Of a stretch of DNA of 64,000 bases, positions 25,992 through 35,653 are shown piece by piece (position 1 is the first letter of the stretch; every line of letters begins with the position of its first letter). Under the pieces are notes generated by a model that saw nothing but the letters and a program-made list of their open reading frames with translations, ran no database searches and was not told where the DNA came from. Position numbers and translations under genes: made by a program. This DNA is from Variovorax sp. YR216 (GTDB lineage: Bacteria; Pseudomonadota; Gammaproteobacteria; Burkholderiales; Burkholderiaceae_C): positions 1-64,000 of the forward strand of contig NZ_FNRO01000007.1 of the NCBI RefSeq assembly GCF_900107745.1, in the 5' to 3' direction.

Positions 25992-27071
25992 TCAGCCGTT
26001 CGATACGCGGCCGGTCTGTTCCAGCCGGGCGGTGAGCTTCCGGGCCGCGCGCGTGAGCGCCTGTGGAACCGGCCCGTCCCAGTCCGGCGAAAGGCGCTCG
26101 GCCTCGCATGTGGTCGACAGCGCGAGCACCATGTTTCCGTTGCCATCGAACACCGGCGCGCTGAAGGCGTTCACTGTGACCTGGTGTCGTGCGGAGGGCC
26201 CGTGCCCGATCACGCGCGCCAGCCCATGCTCCCGCGCCTCCGCGACACGCGAAGCGAACTGCCCTTCATCGGGGAAACCCGCAACCGTCCGGGCTTTGAA
26301 CTCGTCCTCGACCGCGCGAGCCGTTCGCGCCGGGTCCATGAATGCCGCGAAGGCCAAGCCTGTGGCGGACTGGGTCAGGCTCACCACCACACCCGTCTGC
26401 AGATGCGGACTCACTGGGTTCTTCGAAGGCTCCCAGCGAACGATCGTCGGGCCGAGGTTTCCCCACACTGCGATGCCCACCGTCCGCTGGCCGATCTCCT
26501 CGCAGATGTCCACGAGCGCGGCGCCTGCGAGCCGCACGGCTTCGATCGACATGTCGGGATGCGCATCCCCCGCGCCCACGTAGCCGCCCAGGTCGTGCGC
26601 GAAAGTCATCGCATAGCGCCCGTTGCCGAAGGCCAGCGAGCTGCGGCCCGTGCGCTCGTACTTCTCGATGAGCCCCACGAAGATCGTGTGGTCGCCGCCC
26701 GGATAGGCCGCCACCTTGCGGCATTCCAGGTGCGCCGCCGTGCGCTCGATCACCGGCAGGCCCCCGATGCCTTCACGTACCGCGATGCCGCTGAACTTGT
26801 CCGGTCCCGATTTCGCGAACTGGTTCGCCACTTGGATCTGATCGTCCGCCATGATGTTCACGACGAAGCGCTCCGAGTCCCTGAACGCGGCATGGCTGCT
26901 CGACGTGTTGGATTGGCTCCACAGGATCAGAGGCGGGTCCAGCGACACCGAACTGAAGGAGTTCGCCGTCACGCCGTACGGTTGCCCCTGTTCATCCTTC
27001 GTCGTCACCACGGTCACACCGGTCGGGAAGGCCCCGAGCACTTGGCGAAGATTTCTGGGGTCGAGCTTCAT
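25992..27071 (-). CDS. flavin reductase fused to an IclR-type effector-binding domain
   Basis: 359 aa. Residues 1-155 are a flavin reductase domain of the two-component monooxygenase type ([41 protein letters not shown]). Residues about 175-350 match the ligand-binding domain of IclR regulators ([51 protein letters not shown]), with no helix-turn-helix anywhere. ATG at 27071 has GGAGGA upstream and overlaps the RibB stop by 4 bp (ATGA). It should supply FMNH2 to the divergently encoded monooxygenase, probably gated by a pathway ligand bound to the IclR domain. A precedent is the reductase component of 4-hydroxyphenylacetate hydroxylase, which is stimulated by substrate via a C-terminal regulator-like domain. 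Confidence 0.88.
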   Translation of the reverse strand: MKLDPRNLRQVLGAFPTGVTVVTTKDEQGQPYGVTANSFSSVSLDPPLILWSQSNTSSSHAAFRDSERFVVNIMADDQIQVANQFAKSGPDKFSGIAVREGIGGLPVIERTAAHLECRKVAAYPGGDHTIFVGLIEKYERTGRSSLAFGNGRYAMTFAHDLGGYVGAGDAHPDMSIEAVRLAGAALVDICEEIGQRTVGIAVWGNLGPTIVRWEPSKNPVSPHLQTGVVVSLTQSATGLAFAAFMDPARTARAVEDEFKARTVAGFPDEGQFASRVAEAREHGLARVIGHGPSARHQVTVNAFSAPVFDGNGNMVLALSTTCEAERLSPDWDGPVPQALTRAARKLTARLEQTGRVSNG

Positions 27072-27757
27072 TTCGAGATTCCTCCACAAGTAGCGTGCGG
27101 CGCATTCGCGCGCCGCCAGTCGATCAGTTGGGCGATGGTGATGATTGCGAGACCATGCGAGCGTGCGAAGCGGAAGAGATCGGGCCTGCGCGCCATCTCG
27201 CCGTCCTCGTTCACGATCTCGCACAACACGCCTGCGGGCTCGCGGCCTGCGAGGCGCACGAGGTCCTGTGCGGCTTCCGTGTGACCGGGCCGGACCATCA
27301 CGCCGCCCGACCTGGCGCGCAGAGGAAAGACATGCCCCGGCCTCACGAAGTCGGCCGCCACCGAATGCGGGTCGGCCAGCGCACGCAGCGTGGCCGCGCG
27401 ATCGGACGCCGAAATGCCCGTGCTGACACCCGTGCGCTTGTCGACGCTCACCGTGAAGGCGGTCTGGAACGACTCCGAGTTCTGCGCGACCATCGGCGGC
27501 AGTTGCAGGCGATCGGCCACGTCACCGGATATTGATACGCAGATCAGGCCACTGGTATGGCGCAGCATGAAGCCGATGCCCTCCGGCGTGATCGCGTCGG
27601 CCGCGACGATCAGGTCCCCTTCGTTCTCGCGCGATTCGTCATCGACCACGACCACGAACTCTCCACGCCCGATGGCGGCGATGGCCGAGTCGACGCTGTC
27701 GAACGTGTCGCTCGATGCTCCTTCTCTGCGGGGTCTGGATACACACCCTGTCTCCAC
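27068..27757 (-). CDS. ribB: 3,4-dihydroxy-2-butanone 4-phosphate synthase (RibB), pathway-linked copy
   Basis: About 229 aa. Makes the four-carbon precursor of riboflavin from ribulose 5-phosphate. Motifs intact: [50 protein letters not shown] and VRPGHTEAA. No RibA (GTP cyclohydrolase II) domain follows, unlike common RibBA proteins. GTG at 27757 is chosen because AAGGAG precedes it by 6 bp; the frame begins at 27805. Translationally coupled (ATGA) to the flavin reductase, so it is likely a second copy that raises flavin supply for the monooxygenase rather than the housekeeping enzyme. No FMN riboswitch was seen upstream. Confidence 0.9.
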   Translation of the reverse strand: METGCVSRPRREGASSDTFDSVDSAIAAIGRGEFVVVVDDESRENEGDLIVAADAITPEGIGFMLRHTSGLICVSISGDVADRLQLPPMVAQNSESFQTAFTVSVDKRTGVSTGISASDRAATLRALADPHSVAADFVRPGHVFPLRARSGGVMVRPGHTEAAQDLVRLAGREPAGVLCEIVNEDGEMARRPDLFRFARSHGLAIITIAQLIDWRRANAPHATCGGISK

Positions 27758-27992
27758 AACGGTCTCCTTGACTGACGATGAACGCAGTCTAGGAATCGCT
27801 CGCACTTGCCGCCAATCGGCAACTTAAATGGAGCTATCCGTCCGCTGAATGGATGGCGCGTCGTGCGCTCGATCTATTCGCGGCGCCTATAGCTTCATCA
27901 AGGTCCGGAAATTGCCGCGTGGCGCCCTGGCATGAATACTCGTCCGGACCCCTCCAGCAGGGCTATCAGACGCTTCAAAGGAAGAGACCCTC

Positions 27993-29354
27993 ATGCAATC
28001 CAACCCCCGTCAGATGACGCTCATCGCCTTCATGCAGGCGCAAAACTGCACGAACTACGCAGGTTCGTGGCGCCACCCTTCGAGCATGACCGACTACCTG
28101 TCGCCCGAGTACTACCAGCGCGTCGCGCGGACACTCGAAGAAGGCAAGTTCGACATGGCCTTCTTCGACGACCGTCTCGCGATGCCGGACATCTACGGCA
28201 ACAGTCATCGCGACACCGTCAAGTACGGCGTGCGCGCCATCAAGCTGGAGCCGACCTCGGTGCTCATGGCGATGGCGATGGTCACGTCGAAGCTCGGCCT
28301 GGGCGCCACCTACTCCACCACCTACTACGAGCCGTTCCATGTCGCGCGCCTCTTCGCGACGCTCGACCTCATGACGAAGGGCCGAGTCGCGTGGAACGTC
28401 GTCACCTCGATGAACGATTCCGAGGCGGCGAACTTCGGCAAGTCGGAGCACCTGGAGCACGACCTGCGCTACGACCGCGCCGACGAGTTCATGGAAGTCG
28501 TCATGGGTCACTGGGACACCTGGCAGGACGACGCCATCGTGGCCGACAAGATCGAAGGCATCTTCGCGGACCCCGACAAGGTTCGCCGCCTCGACCATGA
28601 AGGCCAATTCTTCAAGTCGCGCGGACCGCTGTCGGTGCCGCGTTCGGCGCAAGGGCATCCCGTGATCCTGCAGGCCGGTCAAAGCGGCCGTGGCCTGGCC
28701 TTCGCCTCACGGTGGGCGGAGCTGGTGTTTGCCAAATACCCGACGCTCGAAAATGGGCGCAAGCAGTACAGGGCATTGAAGGACGGCATCGCGAGCGCGG
28801 GTCGCGATCCGGCCAGCGTTCGCATCGCCCCGGAGCTGAAGATCATCGTCGCCGAGACCGAGAGCCAGGCGAAGGAGAAGCGCGACTTCATCGCCAGCAT
28901 GTCGCGCCCCATCGACGGCCTGACCATGATCGGCGAGACGCTCAACATCGACTTCTCGACTCGCCCGTACGACCAGCCGTTCACCGATGAAGAGCTTGCA
29001 GCGGTGTCGTGGCAGAGCCTGCGCGACAAGGTCATCCAGGTCAGCGGCAAGAAGAACCCCTCGGTGCGCGACTTCGTCGAGGCCTCGGGACGCGGCACGC
29101 TCAACGACGGCCCGTGCTTCGTGGGGACGGGCAAGCAGGTGGCCGACCAGATGGAGGAGTGGTTCAAGACGGCGTGCGACGGCTTCGTCCTGTCGGGTAC
29201 GACGGTTCCGGGCACCTACGAAGACATCGTGCGGCTGGTGATCCCCGAACTGCAGAAGCGCGGCCTCTTCCGCAAGGAATACGCGGGATCGACCCTTCGC
29301 GAGAACGTGGGCCTGGCCCGGCCTCGCGCCGGCGACTGGCGTCGGAGCGCCTGA
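27993..29354 (+). CDS. LLM-class flavin-dependent monooxygenase (NtaA/SnaA/DszA family)
   Basis: 453-aa TIM-barrel bacterial-luciferase-like monooxygenase that uses FMNH2 from a separate reductase. Family features: N-terminal LIAFMQAQNCTNYAGSWRHP, FDMAFFDDRLAMPD, TSKLGLGATYSTTYYEPFHVA, RVAWNVVTSMNDSEAANFG, and VILQAGQSGRG. Members act on nitrilotriacetate/EDTA-like amines, dibenzothiophene sulfone and similar compounds. AAGGAAG ribosome binding site. Divergent from the RibB-flavin reductase operon; its stop overlaps the AtuA start by one base (TGATG). The substrate cannot be told from sequence. Confidence 0.92.
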   Translation: MQSNPRQMTLIAFMQAQNCTNYAGSWRHPSSMTDYLSPEYYQRVARTLEEGKFDMAFFDDRLAMPDIYGNSHRDTVKYGVRAIKLEPTSVLMAMAMVTSKLGLGATYSTTYYEPFHVARLFATLDLMTKGRVAWNVVTSMNDSEAANFGKSEHLEHDLRYDRADEFMEVVMGHWDTWQDDAIVADKIEGIFADPDKVRRLDHEGQFFKSRGPLSVPRSAQGHPVILQAGQSGRGLAFASRWAELVFAKYPTLENGRKQYRALKDGIASAGRDPASVRIAPELKIIVAETESQAKEKRDFIASMSRPIDGLTMIGETLNIDFSTRPYDQPFTDEELAAVSWQSLRDKVIQVSGKKNPSVRDFVEASGRGTLNDGPCFVGTGKQVADQMEEWFKTACDGFVLSGTTVPGTYEDIVRLVIPELQKRGLFRKEYAGSTLRENVGLARPRAGDWRRSA

Positions 29355-30742
29355 TGCAGAAGCAGAACCCGACACCCGCTGTGCGGATGATGTCCGCGAG
29401 CGGCATCCTCGGCTACGGATTTCCGGAGGCGTCCCTCAAGGCCGCGCTCGAACGCAAGCCGCACATGATCGGCGTGGATGGCGGCAGCTCCGATCCGGGG
29501 CCGCACTACCTCGGCTCCGGCAAGACGCTCAACTCGCGCATGGCGATGAAGCGCGATCTCTCGCTGCTGCTGCGCGGCGCCATCGAGAACGGCATCCCGA
29601 TGATGGTGGGCACTTGCGGCGGCGCGGGCGGCGATCCGCATCTGGATGCGTGCGCGGACATCATTCGCGAGATCGCGCGCGAGCATGGCCTGAGTTTCAA
29701 GATGGCGCTCATCCGCGCCGAGCAGGACAAGGGCTTTCTTCTTGAACAGCTCGAAGGCGAAAAGATCTCCCCGCTCGGCAACGCGCCGGCCTTGCAGGCG
29801 AGCGACATCGAATCCGCCGAGCGCATCGTCGCGATGATGGGCCCCGAGCCCTATCGCCAGGCGCTGGCCGCGGGCGCGCAGGTGATCCTCGGCGGCCGGG
29901 GCACCGACCCTGCGCCATGGGTCGCGCTGGCCATGCACCACGGCTTGCCGCCGGCGCCCGCCTGGTACGCGGGCAAGATGCTCGAATGCGCATGCAACGC
30001 AGCGATCCCGAAGAAGCACGACTGTCTTCTGGTGACCGTCGGCGAAGACTATGTGGAGGCCGAACCGCTCAATCCGGAACTGCGCTGCACGCCGATGTCC
30101 GTGGCGGTGCAGGCGCTGCACGAGAACGCAAGCCCCGTCATCCGCTATGAACCCGGCGGCATCGTCGACACCACCCACTGCAAGCTCGAACCGGTCAGCG
30201 ACCGCGTGGTGCGCATCACCGGCATGGCGTGGAAGCCCACGCCGTACACCGTCAAGCTCGAAGGCGCGCGGCGCGTGGGCTTCAGTGCCTTCACCATCGC
30301 CGCGACGCGCGACCCGGGGCTGATCGGGCAGTTCGACAGCTTCCTGGAATTCGTCCACGGCTCCACCGCCACGAAGGTGAAGGCGCTCGGGATCTCGCCC
30401 GACCAGTACCGCCTGGTGGTCCGCGTCTACGGACAGGACGGCGTCATGGGCAACTGGGAGCCGAACAAGGACGCCCTTCCGATCGAACTGCCGCTCATCG
30501 CCGAAGTCGTCGCCGACACGCAGGAGATCGCCAATGCGGTGCTCTCGCTCGCGCGGGTGACGCTGTTGCATTCGGACTTCCCGGGCCGGATGTGCAGGGA
30601 GGGCAACATGGCCTTTCCCTTCTCTCCCTCGGATGTCGAGCGCGGCGCGATCTACGAGTTCATGCTGCAGCATGTGCTCGCGACCGACGACCCGCTCGGC
30701 ATGTTCCCGATCGCATACGAACAAGTCGGAGGTGCTGCATGA
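29354..30742 (+). CDS. AtuA/DUF1446-family protein (acyclic terpene utilization-like)
   Basis: 462 aa starting with ATG at 29354, which overlaps the monooxygenase stop. Contains the family's N-terminal ASGILGYGFPEASL, GVDGGSSDPGPHYLGSG and GTCGGAGGDPHLD segments and GGRGTDPAPWVALAM. AtuA proteins are required for acyclic terpene catabolism in Pseudomonas, but their reaction is not well defined; hydratase or CoA-ligase-like roles have been suggested. Overlaps the next gene, DUF4387, by 4 bp. These two families regularly occur together, supporting a two-subunit enzyme. Confidence 0.85.
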   Translation: MQKQNPTPAVRMMSASGILGYGFPEASLKAALERKPHMIGVDGGSSDPGPHYLGSGKTLNSRMAMKRDLSLLLRGAIENGIPMMVGTCGGAGGDPHLDACADIIREIAREHGLSFKMALIRAEQDKGFLLEQLEGEKISPLGNAPALQASDIESAERIVAMMGPEPYRQALAAGAQVILGGRGTDPAPWVALAMHHGLPPAPAWYAGKMLECACNAAIPKKHDCLLVTVGEDYVEAEPLNPELRCTPMSVAVQALHENASPVIRYEPGGIVDTTHCKLEPVSDRVVRITGMAWKPTPYTVKLEGARRVGFSAFTIAATRDPGLIGQFDSFLEFVHGSTATKVKALGISPDQYRLVVRVYGQDGVMGNWEPNKDALPIELPLIAEVVADTQEIANAVLSLARVTLLHSDFPGRMCREGNMAFPFSPSDVERGAIYEFMLQHVLATDDPLGMFPIAYEQVGGAA

Positions 30743-31050
30743 CACGGCTGAAAGACATCGCCAAGGCCTGCAAGAGCAAGAATGCGGGGCCGTTCCACGT
30801 CACGCTGGACATCATGTTCGACGACGCACGGCTGTTCGAGCGTGTGCGCGCCACTGGCGTGATCCGGCCCGATCTGATCGCGACGCTGTACGGCGTCCCG
30901 GTGGAATCCGTACAGTTCACCGAGTACGCGCCGGCGCTCGCATGGAAAGCGACCATTCCGCGGCGCATCGCGTCCGGCGCGGTCGGCGACACCGATGTGT
31001 ATGGCGCGCAGCAGCATGCGCCGCTGCTCGACATCGATGTGCCGATCTAA
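30739..31050 (+). CDS. DUF4387 family protein, partner of AtuA
   Basis: 103 aa starting MTRLKDIAKACKSKNAGPF, with LDIMFDDARLFERV and a basic/acidic C-terminus ending LLDIDVPI. ATG at 30739 overlaps the AtuA TGA (ATGA), so the two are translationally coupled. DUF4387 proteins are known as neighbours or C-terminal fusions of AtuA-like proteins. Function not established; probably a small subunit. Confidence 0.8.
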   Translation: MTRLKDIAKACKSKNAGPFHVTLDIMFDDARLFERVRATGVIRPDLIATLYGVPVESVQFTEYAPALAWKATIPRRIASGAVGDTDVYGAQQHAPLLDIDVPI

Positions 31051-31078
31051 TCTTCAGACACCCATCACCTTTGCATTC

Positions 31079-32485
31079 ATGAACGCTGCTACATCCACCC
31101 CGGCCACGCAGGAGAACATCGCCGGCCAACTGGCCCGCTTTGCCGCGGGCCTTCGCGTGACGGACATCCCCGAGGCCGTCCAAACCAAGTCGGTGCATCA
31201 CATCCTCGACGGCATCGGACTGGCTTTCGCGTCGCACCACTTTCCGTTCGCGGCGCCGGGCCTCGCCGGCATCGCCGCCGCGGGAGGCACCGGCGAGGCC
31301 AGCGTCATCGGCAGCGCGCTGCGGCTCTCCGCGCGCGATGCCGCGATGGCGAACGGCTACCTGCTTCACGGGCTCGACTTCGACGACACCCATCCGGCCA
31401 GCATCGTGCACCCCACGGTCGCCTGCCTCCCCGCCGCGCTGGCGGTGGCCGAAACGCAGAATGCCACCTGGGGTGAACTGATCGAAGCCTATGCGGCGGG
31501 CATGGAGACATGTATCCGCCTCGGCCAGGCGGTGCATGGCGGCTTCCACCACTCAGGCTTTCACGCCACCGGCCTCGTTTCGCATTTCAGTTCGGCGGTG
31601 GTGGCGGGCAAGCTCCTCGGCCTGTCGGCCGAGCAGATCGTCGGCGCGCAAGGCATTGCGGCCAGCACCTCGTCGGGTGTGCAGGTGTTCCTGGAGAACG
31701 GCGCGTGGACCAAGCGCATGCATCCAGGCTGGGGTGCGCTCGCCGGCATCACCGCGGCGTACCTGGCGCGCAACGGGTTCGCGGCGCCGGTGCGGCCTTA
31801 CGAGGGCCGGTTCGGCTTCTTCGAAACGCACATGCAGGCCCATCTGGACGAGGTGGACTTCGCATCCATCGGCGAGGGCCTCGGCAGCCGCTGGGCCATG
31901 CTCGACACCTCCATCAAGCCCTACCCGGTCTGCCACTTCATTCATGGCTGCGCGGAGGCCGCGCTGCAACTCCACGCCGCGATCGGCCCCTCCGCGACGA
32001 TCGCGCGCGTGACCTGCGAGCTGCCCGAGGCCACGATCCCCATCGTGGCGGAACCCGCGGCGGCCAAGGCGATTCCACGCAGCGACTACGAAGCGAAGTT
32101 CAGCGCGCCTTTCGTGGTCGCCGCCTGCCTGCTGCGCGGCCGCTTCGGTCTCGCGGAGCTGGAGGACGCGAGCCTGGCCGACCGTGCCACCTTGGACCTG
32201 ACGCAACGCATCACCTGCATCGTGGAGAAGGACTCACAGTTCCCGAAGCACTTCTCGGGCGCAGTCACGGTGGAACTCGCATCGGGCGAGACCCTTACCC
32301 GCCGGGTGCCGGTCAACCTCGGCAGCGGCGAACGCGCCCTCGGCCGCGACGACATCATTGCCAAGTTCCACGGCACGGCCGGGATCGTGTTGCCTGAAGC
32401 CCGCCTCGGGAAGGTGCTCGACACGGTGTTGTCCGCATCGCCTTCGACCAAGGTTCGCACCATCACTGAAACGTTGCGGGGATAG
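31079..32485 (+). CDS. MmgE/PrpD family protein
   Basis: 468 aa. Family of 2-methylcitrate dehydratase (PrpD), cis-aconitate decarboxylase and iminodisuccinate epimerase. Visible features: LHGLDFDDTHPASIVHPTVAC (active-site His/Asp region), GFHATGLVSHFSSAVVAGKLLG, and MHPGWGALAGITAAYLARNGF, with KPYPVCHFIHG in the second half. ATG at 31079 follows DUF4387 by 28 bp. In this operon, downstream of a monooxygenase of the NtaA type, dehydration or epimerisation of an acid intermediate is likely; the reaction is inferred. Confidence 0.9.
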   Translation: MNAATSTPATQENIAGQLARFAAGLRVTDIPEAVQTKSVHHILDGIGLAFASHHFPFAAPGLAGIAAAGGTGEASVIGSALRLSARDAAMANGYLLHGLDFDDTHPASIVHPTVACLPAALAVAETQNATWGELIEAYAAGMETCIRLGQAVHGGFHHSGFHATGLVSHFSSAVVAGKLLGLSAEQIVGAQGIAASTSSGVQVFLENGAWTKRMHPGWGALAGITAAYLARNGFAAPVRPYEGRFGFFETHMQAHLDEVDFASIGEGLGSRWAMLDTSIKPYPVCHFIHGCAEAALQLHAAIGPSATIARVTCELPEATIPIVAEPAAAKAIPRSDYEAKFSAPFVVAACLLRGRFGLAELEDASLADRATLDLTQRITCIVEKDSQFPKHFSGAVTVELASGETLTRRVPVNLGSGERALGRDDIIAKFHGTAGIVLPEARLGKVLDTVLSASPSTKVRTITETLRG

Positions 32486-32515
32486 CCCGGGGCCGGCGGC
32501 TCGCGAGCATGCCTT

Positions 32516-33454
32516 TTGGTATGCTCGCCGCCCGAGGCCACCTTGAGCAGACATCCCCAGCTACGTTTTCATTTGCCGGAACTCGAAACCTTTCTGGTGG
32601 TTCTCGAGGAAGGCAGCTTCAGTCGCGCCGCAGAGCGCCTGTGCATCTCCCAGCCCTCGGTGTCGAGCCGGGTCAAGCGTCTGGAAGAGGTGCTGCGCGT
32701 CAAGCTGATCGAGCGCAATCCGCGCAGCGTCAATGCCACCGAAGACGGCGAACTGTTGCGAACAGCGGCCCAGGAGGCGCTTTCAGGCCTGTATACCGTG
32801 CTGCGCCAGTTCCGCGAACGATCCGAAGCGGCGCGCAACCGTGTGGTGGTCGCCGCCACGCCCATGCTCGCGGCCACCTTTCTTCCCGGCATCATTCACT
32901 CGTACGCCCAGCGCTTTCCCGACGTGGACGTCGTGCTGAAGGACATGCCCTTCGAGGTCCTCCTGAAGACGATCGGCGACGGCGCAGCCGACATCGGCGT
33001 CACCGCCATGGATGGTGACTACGACAACCTGCAGTTCCAGGCGCTGGCTGCGGAGCCCGTGGTGCTCGTCGTGCCTGCCAAGCATCCGCTTGCGAATGAG
33101 GCACGCATCACCATCGATCAGATCCTCGGCCTTCGCCTGATCTTCCTCGACCGCTACACCACGATGCGCGAGCGGCTGGCCGGCGAGTTCGCGCGGCGCG
33201 GCGCGACGATGAACGCATCGACGGCTTCCACCTTGCCGACCCTCATGGGCATGCTCGACACCGGCAGCTGCGTCGCGTTCCTCCCGCGATCGATGGCCCA
33301 GGTCAACGCGCGCGAGTCGCGATCGATCGTCGAACTCGCGGACTTCGAGGCCGTGCGCAGCTACGGCAGCATCGTGGCGCGGCGCGTGGTGCCCACGGCG
33401 GCCGTCAAGAGTTTTCGCGATCACCTGCATCGCGAGTTCTCGCCGCTGATCTGA
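32516..33454 (+). CDS. LysR-family transcriptional regulator
   Basis: About 312 aa. Winged helix with ELETFLVVLEEGSFSRAAER, LCISQPSVSSRVKRLEEVL; effector domain with VVVAATPMLAATFLPGI and GAADIGVTAMDGDY. Start uncertain: only TTG codons (32516 or 32543) begin the frame before the HTH; no ATG is available. It lies between the MmgE/PrpD gene and the Liv transporter on the same strand and probably regulates one or both. Confidence 0.85.
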   Translation: MVCSPPEATLSRHPQLRFHLPELETFLVVLEEGSFSRAAERLCISQPSVSSRVKRLEEVLRVKLIERNPRSVNATEDGELLRTAAQEALSGLYTVLRQFRERSEAARNRVVVAATPMLAATFLPGIIHSYAQRFPDVDVVLKDMPFEVLLKTIGDGAADIGVTAMDGDYDNLQFQALAAEPVVLVVPAKHPLANEARITIDQILGLRLIFLDRYTTMRERLAGEFARRGATMNASTASTLPTLMGMLDTGSCVAFLPRSMAQVNARESRSIVELADFEAVRSYGSIVARRVVPTAAVKSFRDHLHREFSPLI

Positions 33455-33600
33455 CCCTCGCGGGGCGCAATGCCTCGAATGCATCGTCCGCAGCGGCCCA
33501 TGTATTCGCCGCTGCAATAGATCCATCCACACTGTCAATTGTTCATCCCGTGCTCCCACGGAAAGAATCGACCGCGATTCCAAACTTTCCAGGAGACATG

Positions 33601-34770
33601 ATGAATCGATTCACTCTCGGTGCACTCGCGGCAGTGCTGTCTGGCGTTACGCTGCACGCCTCTGCGCAGGAGACGCTCAAGCTCGGCGCACTGGTCACGT
33701 TGTCCGGTCCCGGCGCTGCATGGGGCCAGGCCATGAAGAATGCCGCCGAACTCGCGGCCGACAAGGTCAACGCGGCGGGCGGCCTGGAGGTCGGCGGCAA
33801 GAAGTACAAGGTCGAGATCGTCGCCTACGACGACAAGTACCAGGCAGGCGAGGCGGTGACGGTCGCGAACCGCCTGGTCTTCGAGGACAAGGTCAAGTAC
33901 ATGATCGGCCCCACGGGATCGGCACCGACGCTGGCCGTGCAGCCGATCACCGAGAAGAACGAGGTCATCACCTCCACGCTGGGCTTCACCAACAAGGCGC
34001 TCGGCACCGACAAGCCCTTCAGCTTCCGCCCGGTCATCACGACGCTGGAGTTCTCCGAGCCGCAGATCGCGTGGCTCGTCAAGCAGCACGGCGTGAAGAA
34101 GGTCGGCGGCCTGTTCCCGAACGACGAGTCCGGCCAGGTGATCGCGCGCGATCTCGAAGCGGCCTATCGCAAGGCCGGCGGCGACATGGTCGCCAAGGAA
34201 TTCTTCGAGCGCGAGCGCGTCGACTTCGTGCCGCTGCTGACGCGCGTGCTCGCACGCGGCATCGACACGATCGAGCTCGACGGCAACGCGCCGGGCACGG
34301 CCGGCCTCATCGCCAAGCAGGCGCGCGAGCTGGGCTTCAAGGGCAAGATCGTGCGCACCGGCGGCCCGGCCACCGCGGAGATCCTGAACGTCGCGGGCAA
34401 GGAGGTCGTCGAAGGGATGATGGTCCACGCGGTGCTCGACCCCGCAGCACCTGCGACGCGCGGCTACATCGAAGGCTACGTCGCGAAGTACAAGACCGCG
34501 CCGAACGGCTTCAGCCCCTCGTACTACGACTTCACCAACATGCTGTTCGAGGCCATGCGCCGCGCCGGCACCGTGACTGACAGCGGCAAGGTGAGGCAGG
34601 AACTCGAGAAGCTCGGCAGCTACAACGGCGTGCTCGGCACGCTCAAGTGGACCGGCAAGGCCAACTACGGCGTCGATCACCAGCTCGCCGTGCCCTTCTA
34701 CATCGCCGAGATCAAGAATGGCGTGGAAGTCGTGCGTGCCCGCTGCACGGTGGCGGACGGCTGCAACTGA
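33601..34770 (+). CDS. branched-chain amino acid-type ABC transporter substrate-binding protein (LivK family)
   Basis: About 389 aa. Signal peptide ending VTLHASAQE, then LKLGALVTLSGPGAAWGQ and KYKVEIVAYDDKYQAGEAV, typical of Peripla_BP_6/LivK. AGGAGAC is followed by two consecutive ATGs (33598, 33601); the second has better spacing. First of five contiguous transporter genes. Liv-type systems in this class carry amino acids, aromatic acids, amides and urea, so the ligand is probably the monooxygenase-pathway substrate (inference). Confidence 0.92.
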   Translation: MNRFTLGALAAVLSGVTLHASAQETLKLGALVTLSGPGAAWGQAMKNAAELAADKVNAAGGLEVGGKKYKVEIVAYDDKYQAGEAVTVANRLVFEDKVKYMIGPTGSAPTLAVQPITEKNEVITSTLGFTNKALGTDKPFSFRPVITTLEFSEPQIAWLVKQHGVKKVGGLFPNDESGQVIARDLEAAYRKAGGDMVAKEFFERERVDFVPLLTRVLARGIDTIELDGNAPGTAGLIAKQARELGFKGKIVRTGGPATAEILNVAGKEVVEGMMVHAVLDPAAPATRGYIEGYVAKYKTAPNGFSPSYYDFTNMLFEAMRRAGTVTDSGKVRQELEKLGSYNGVLGTLKWTGKANYGVDHQLAVPFYIAEIKNGVEVVRARCTVADGCN

Positions 34771-34782
34771 AGCGCGACTCCC

Positions 34783-35652
34783 ATGGACTGGCAAATACTC
34801 ATCGGCCAGGCGACGATCAACGGCCTGGTCGTCGGCCTTCTGTACCTGCTGATGGCGGTGGGGTTCACCCTCGTCTTCGGCGTCATGCGCATGGTGAACT
34901 TCGCGCACGGCGAGTTCTACATGCTCGGCGCCTTCGCTGCCTATGCACTGGTGGTCAAGCTTTCCATGCCGTTCCTGCTCGCGGTGGCGATCAGCGTGGT
35001 GCTGGCCATCGTGTTCGGGAGCCTGATCGAATGGCTGATCCTCAAGCCGTTCCGCAAGGACGAGCTCAACGGGATGATCGTCACCATCGGGCTCGCGTTG
35101 ATCCTGCAGAACGCAGCGCTGATGCTCTTCGGGGCGGATCCGCTGTCGATGCCCTCGATCGCTTCCGGGGCGACCACGGTCCTCGGCATCACAGTGGCCA
35201 ACTCGCGGCTGGTGGTCGTGATGTTCGCGGTCGCGGTGCTGCTGGTGCTCTATGCGTTCCTGCGTCACTCACCGGCCGGGCGCGGACTGCGCGCGGTCGT
35301 GGAAGACGCGGAAATCGCGGCCATTCAAGGCGTCAAGCCCCGTCTCTACTATCCGCTCGGGTTCGGCATCGGCGTGGGCCTTGCCGCCATCGCCGGGGCC
35401 CTGATGGCGCCTCTGTTCTCGGTGTCGCCCTTCATGGGCCAGACGCCGCTCCTGAAGGCCTTCATGGTGGTGATCCTGGGTGGGCTCGGGAGCATTCCGG
35501 GCGCCGCCATCGCAGGCCTCTGCCTCGGCTTGCTCGAGAGCTATTCGACACTGTTCCTCAGCAGCAGTACCGCCGACATGCTCATCTTCGTGCTCGTCGT
35601 GGTCGGGATGCTGGTGTTTCCGCGCGGCCTGATCGGCCGGGGAGAAGCCTGA
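34783..35652 (+). CDS. branched-chain amino acid-type ABC transporter permease (LivH family)
   Basis: 289-aa integral membrane protein with about eight hydrophobic segments. Contains MAVGFTLVFGVMRMVNFAHG, the LivH signature around the first membrane spans, and GLKP-like interaction loop DAEIAAIQGVKPRLYY. Located 12 bp after LivK and 1 bp before LivM. Forms the membrane channel with LivM. Confidence 0.95.
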   Translation: MDWQILIGQATINGLVVGLLYLLMAVGFTLVFGVMRMVNFAHGEFYMLGAFAAYALVVKLSMPFLLAVAISVVLAIVFGSLIEWLILKPFRKDELNGMIVTIGLALILQNAALMLFGADPLSMPSIASGATTVLGITVANSRLVVVMFAVAVLLVLYAFLRHSPAGRGLRAVVEDAEIAAIQGVKPRLYYPLGFGIGVGLAAIAGALMAPLFSVSPFMGQTPLLKAFMVVILGGLGSIPGAAIAGLCLGLLESYSTLFLSSSTADMLIFVLVVVGMLVFPRGLIGRGEA

Positions 35653-35653
35653 A

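Noticed and set aside
27758-27992. FMN riboswitch upstream of ribB
   Set aside because: Expected because ribB is often riboswitch-controlled, but no conserved RFN core sequence or multi-stem arrangement could be recognised on the minus strand.
29354-31050. Assigning AtuA/DUF4387 to acyclic terpene degradation
   Set aside because: No AtuCDF-type carboxylase or terpene acyl-CoA genes are nearby; the family name alone does not establish the pathway.
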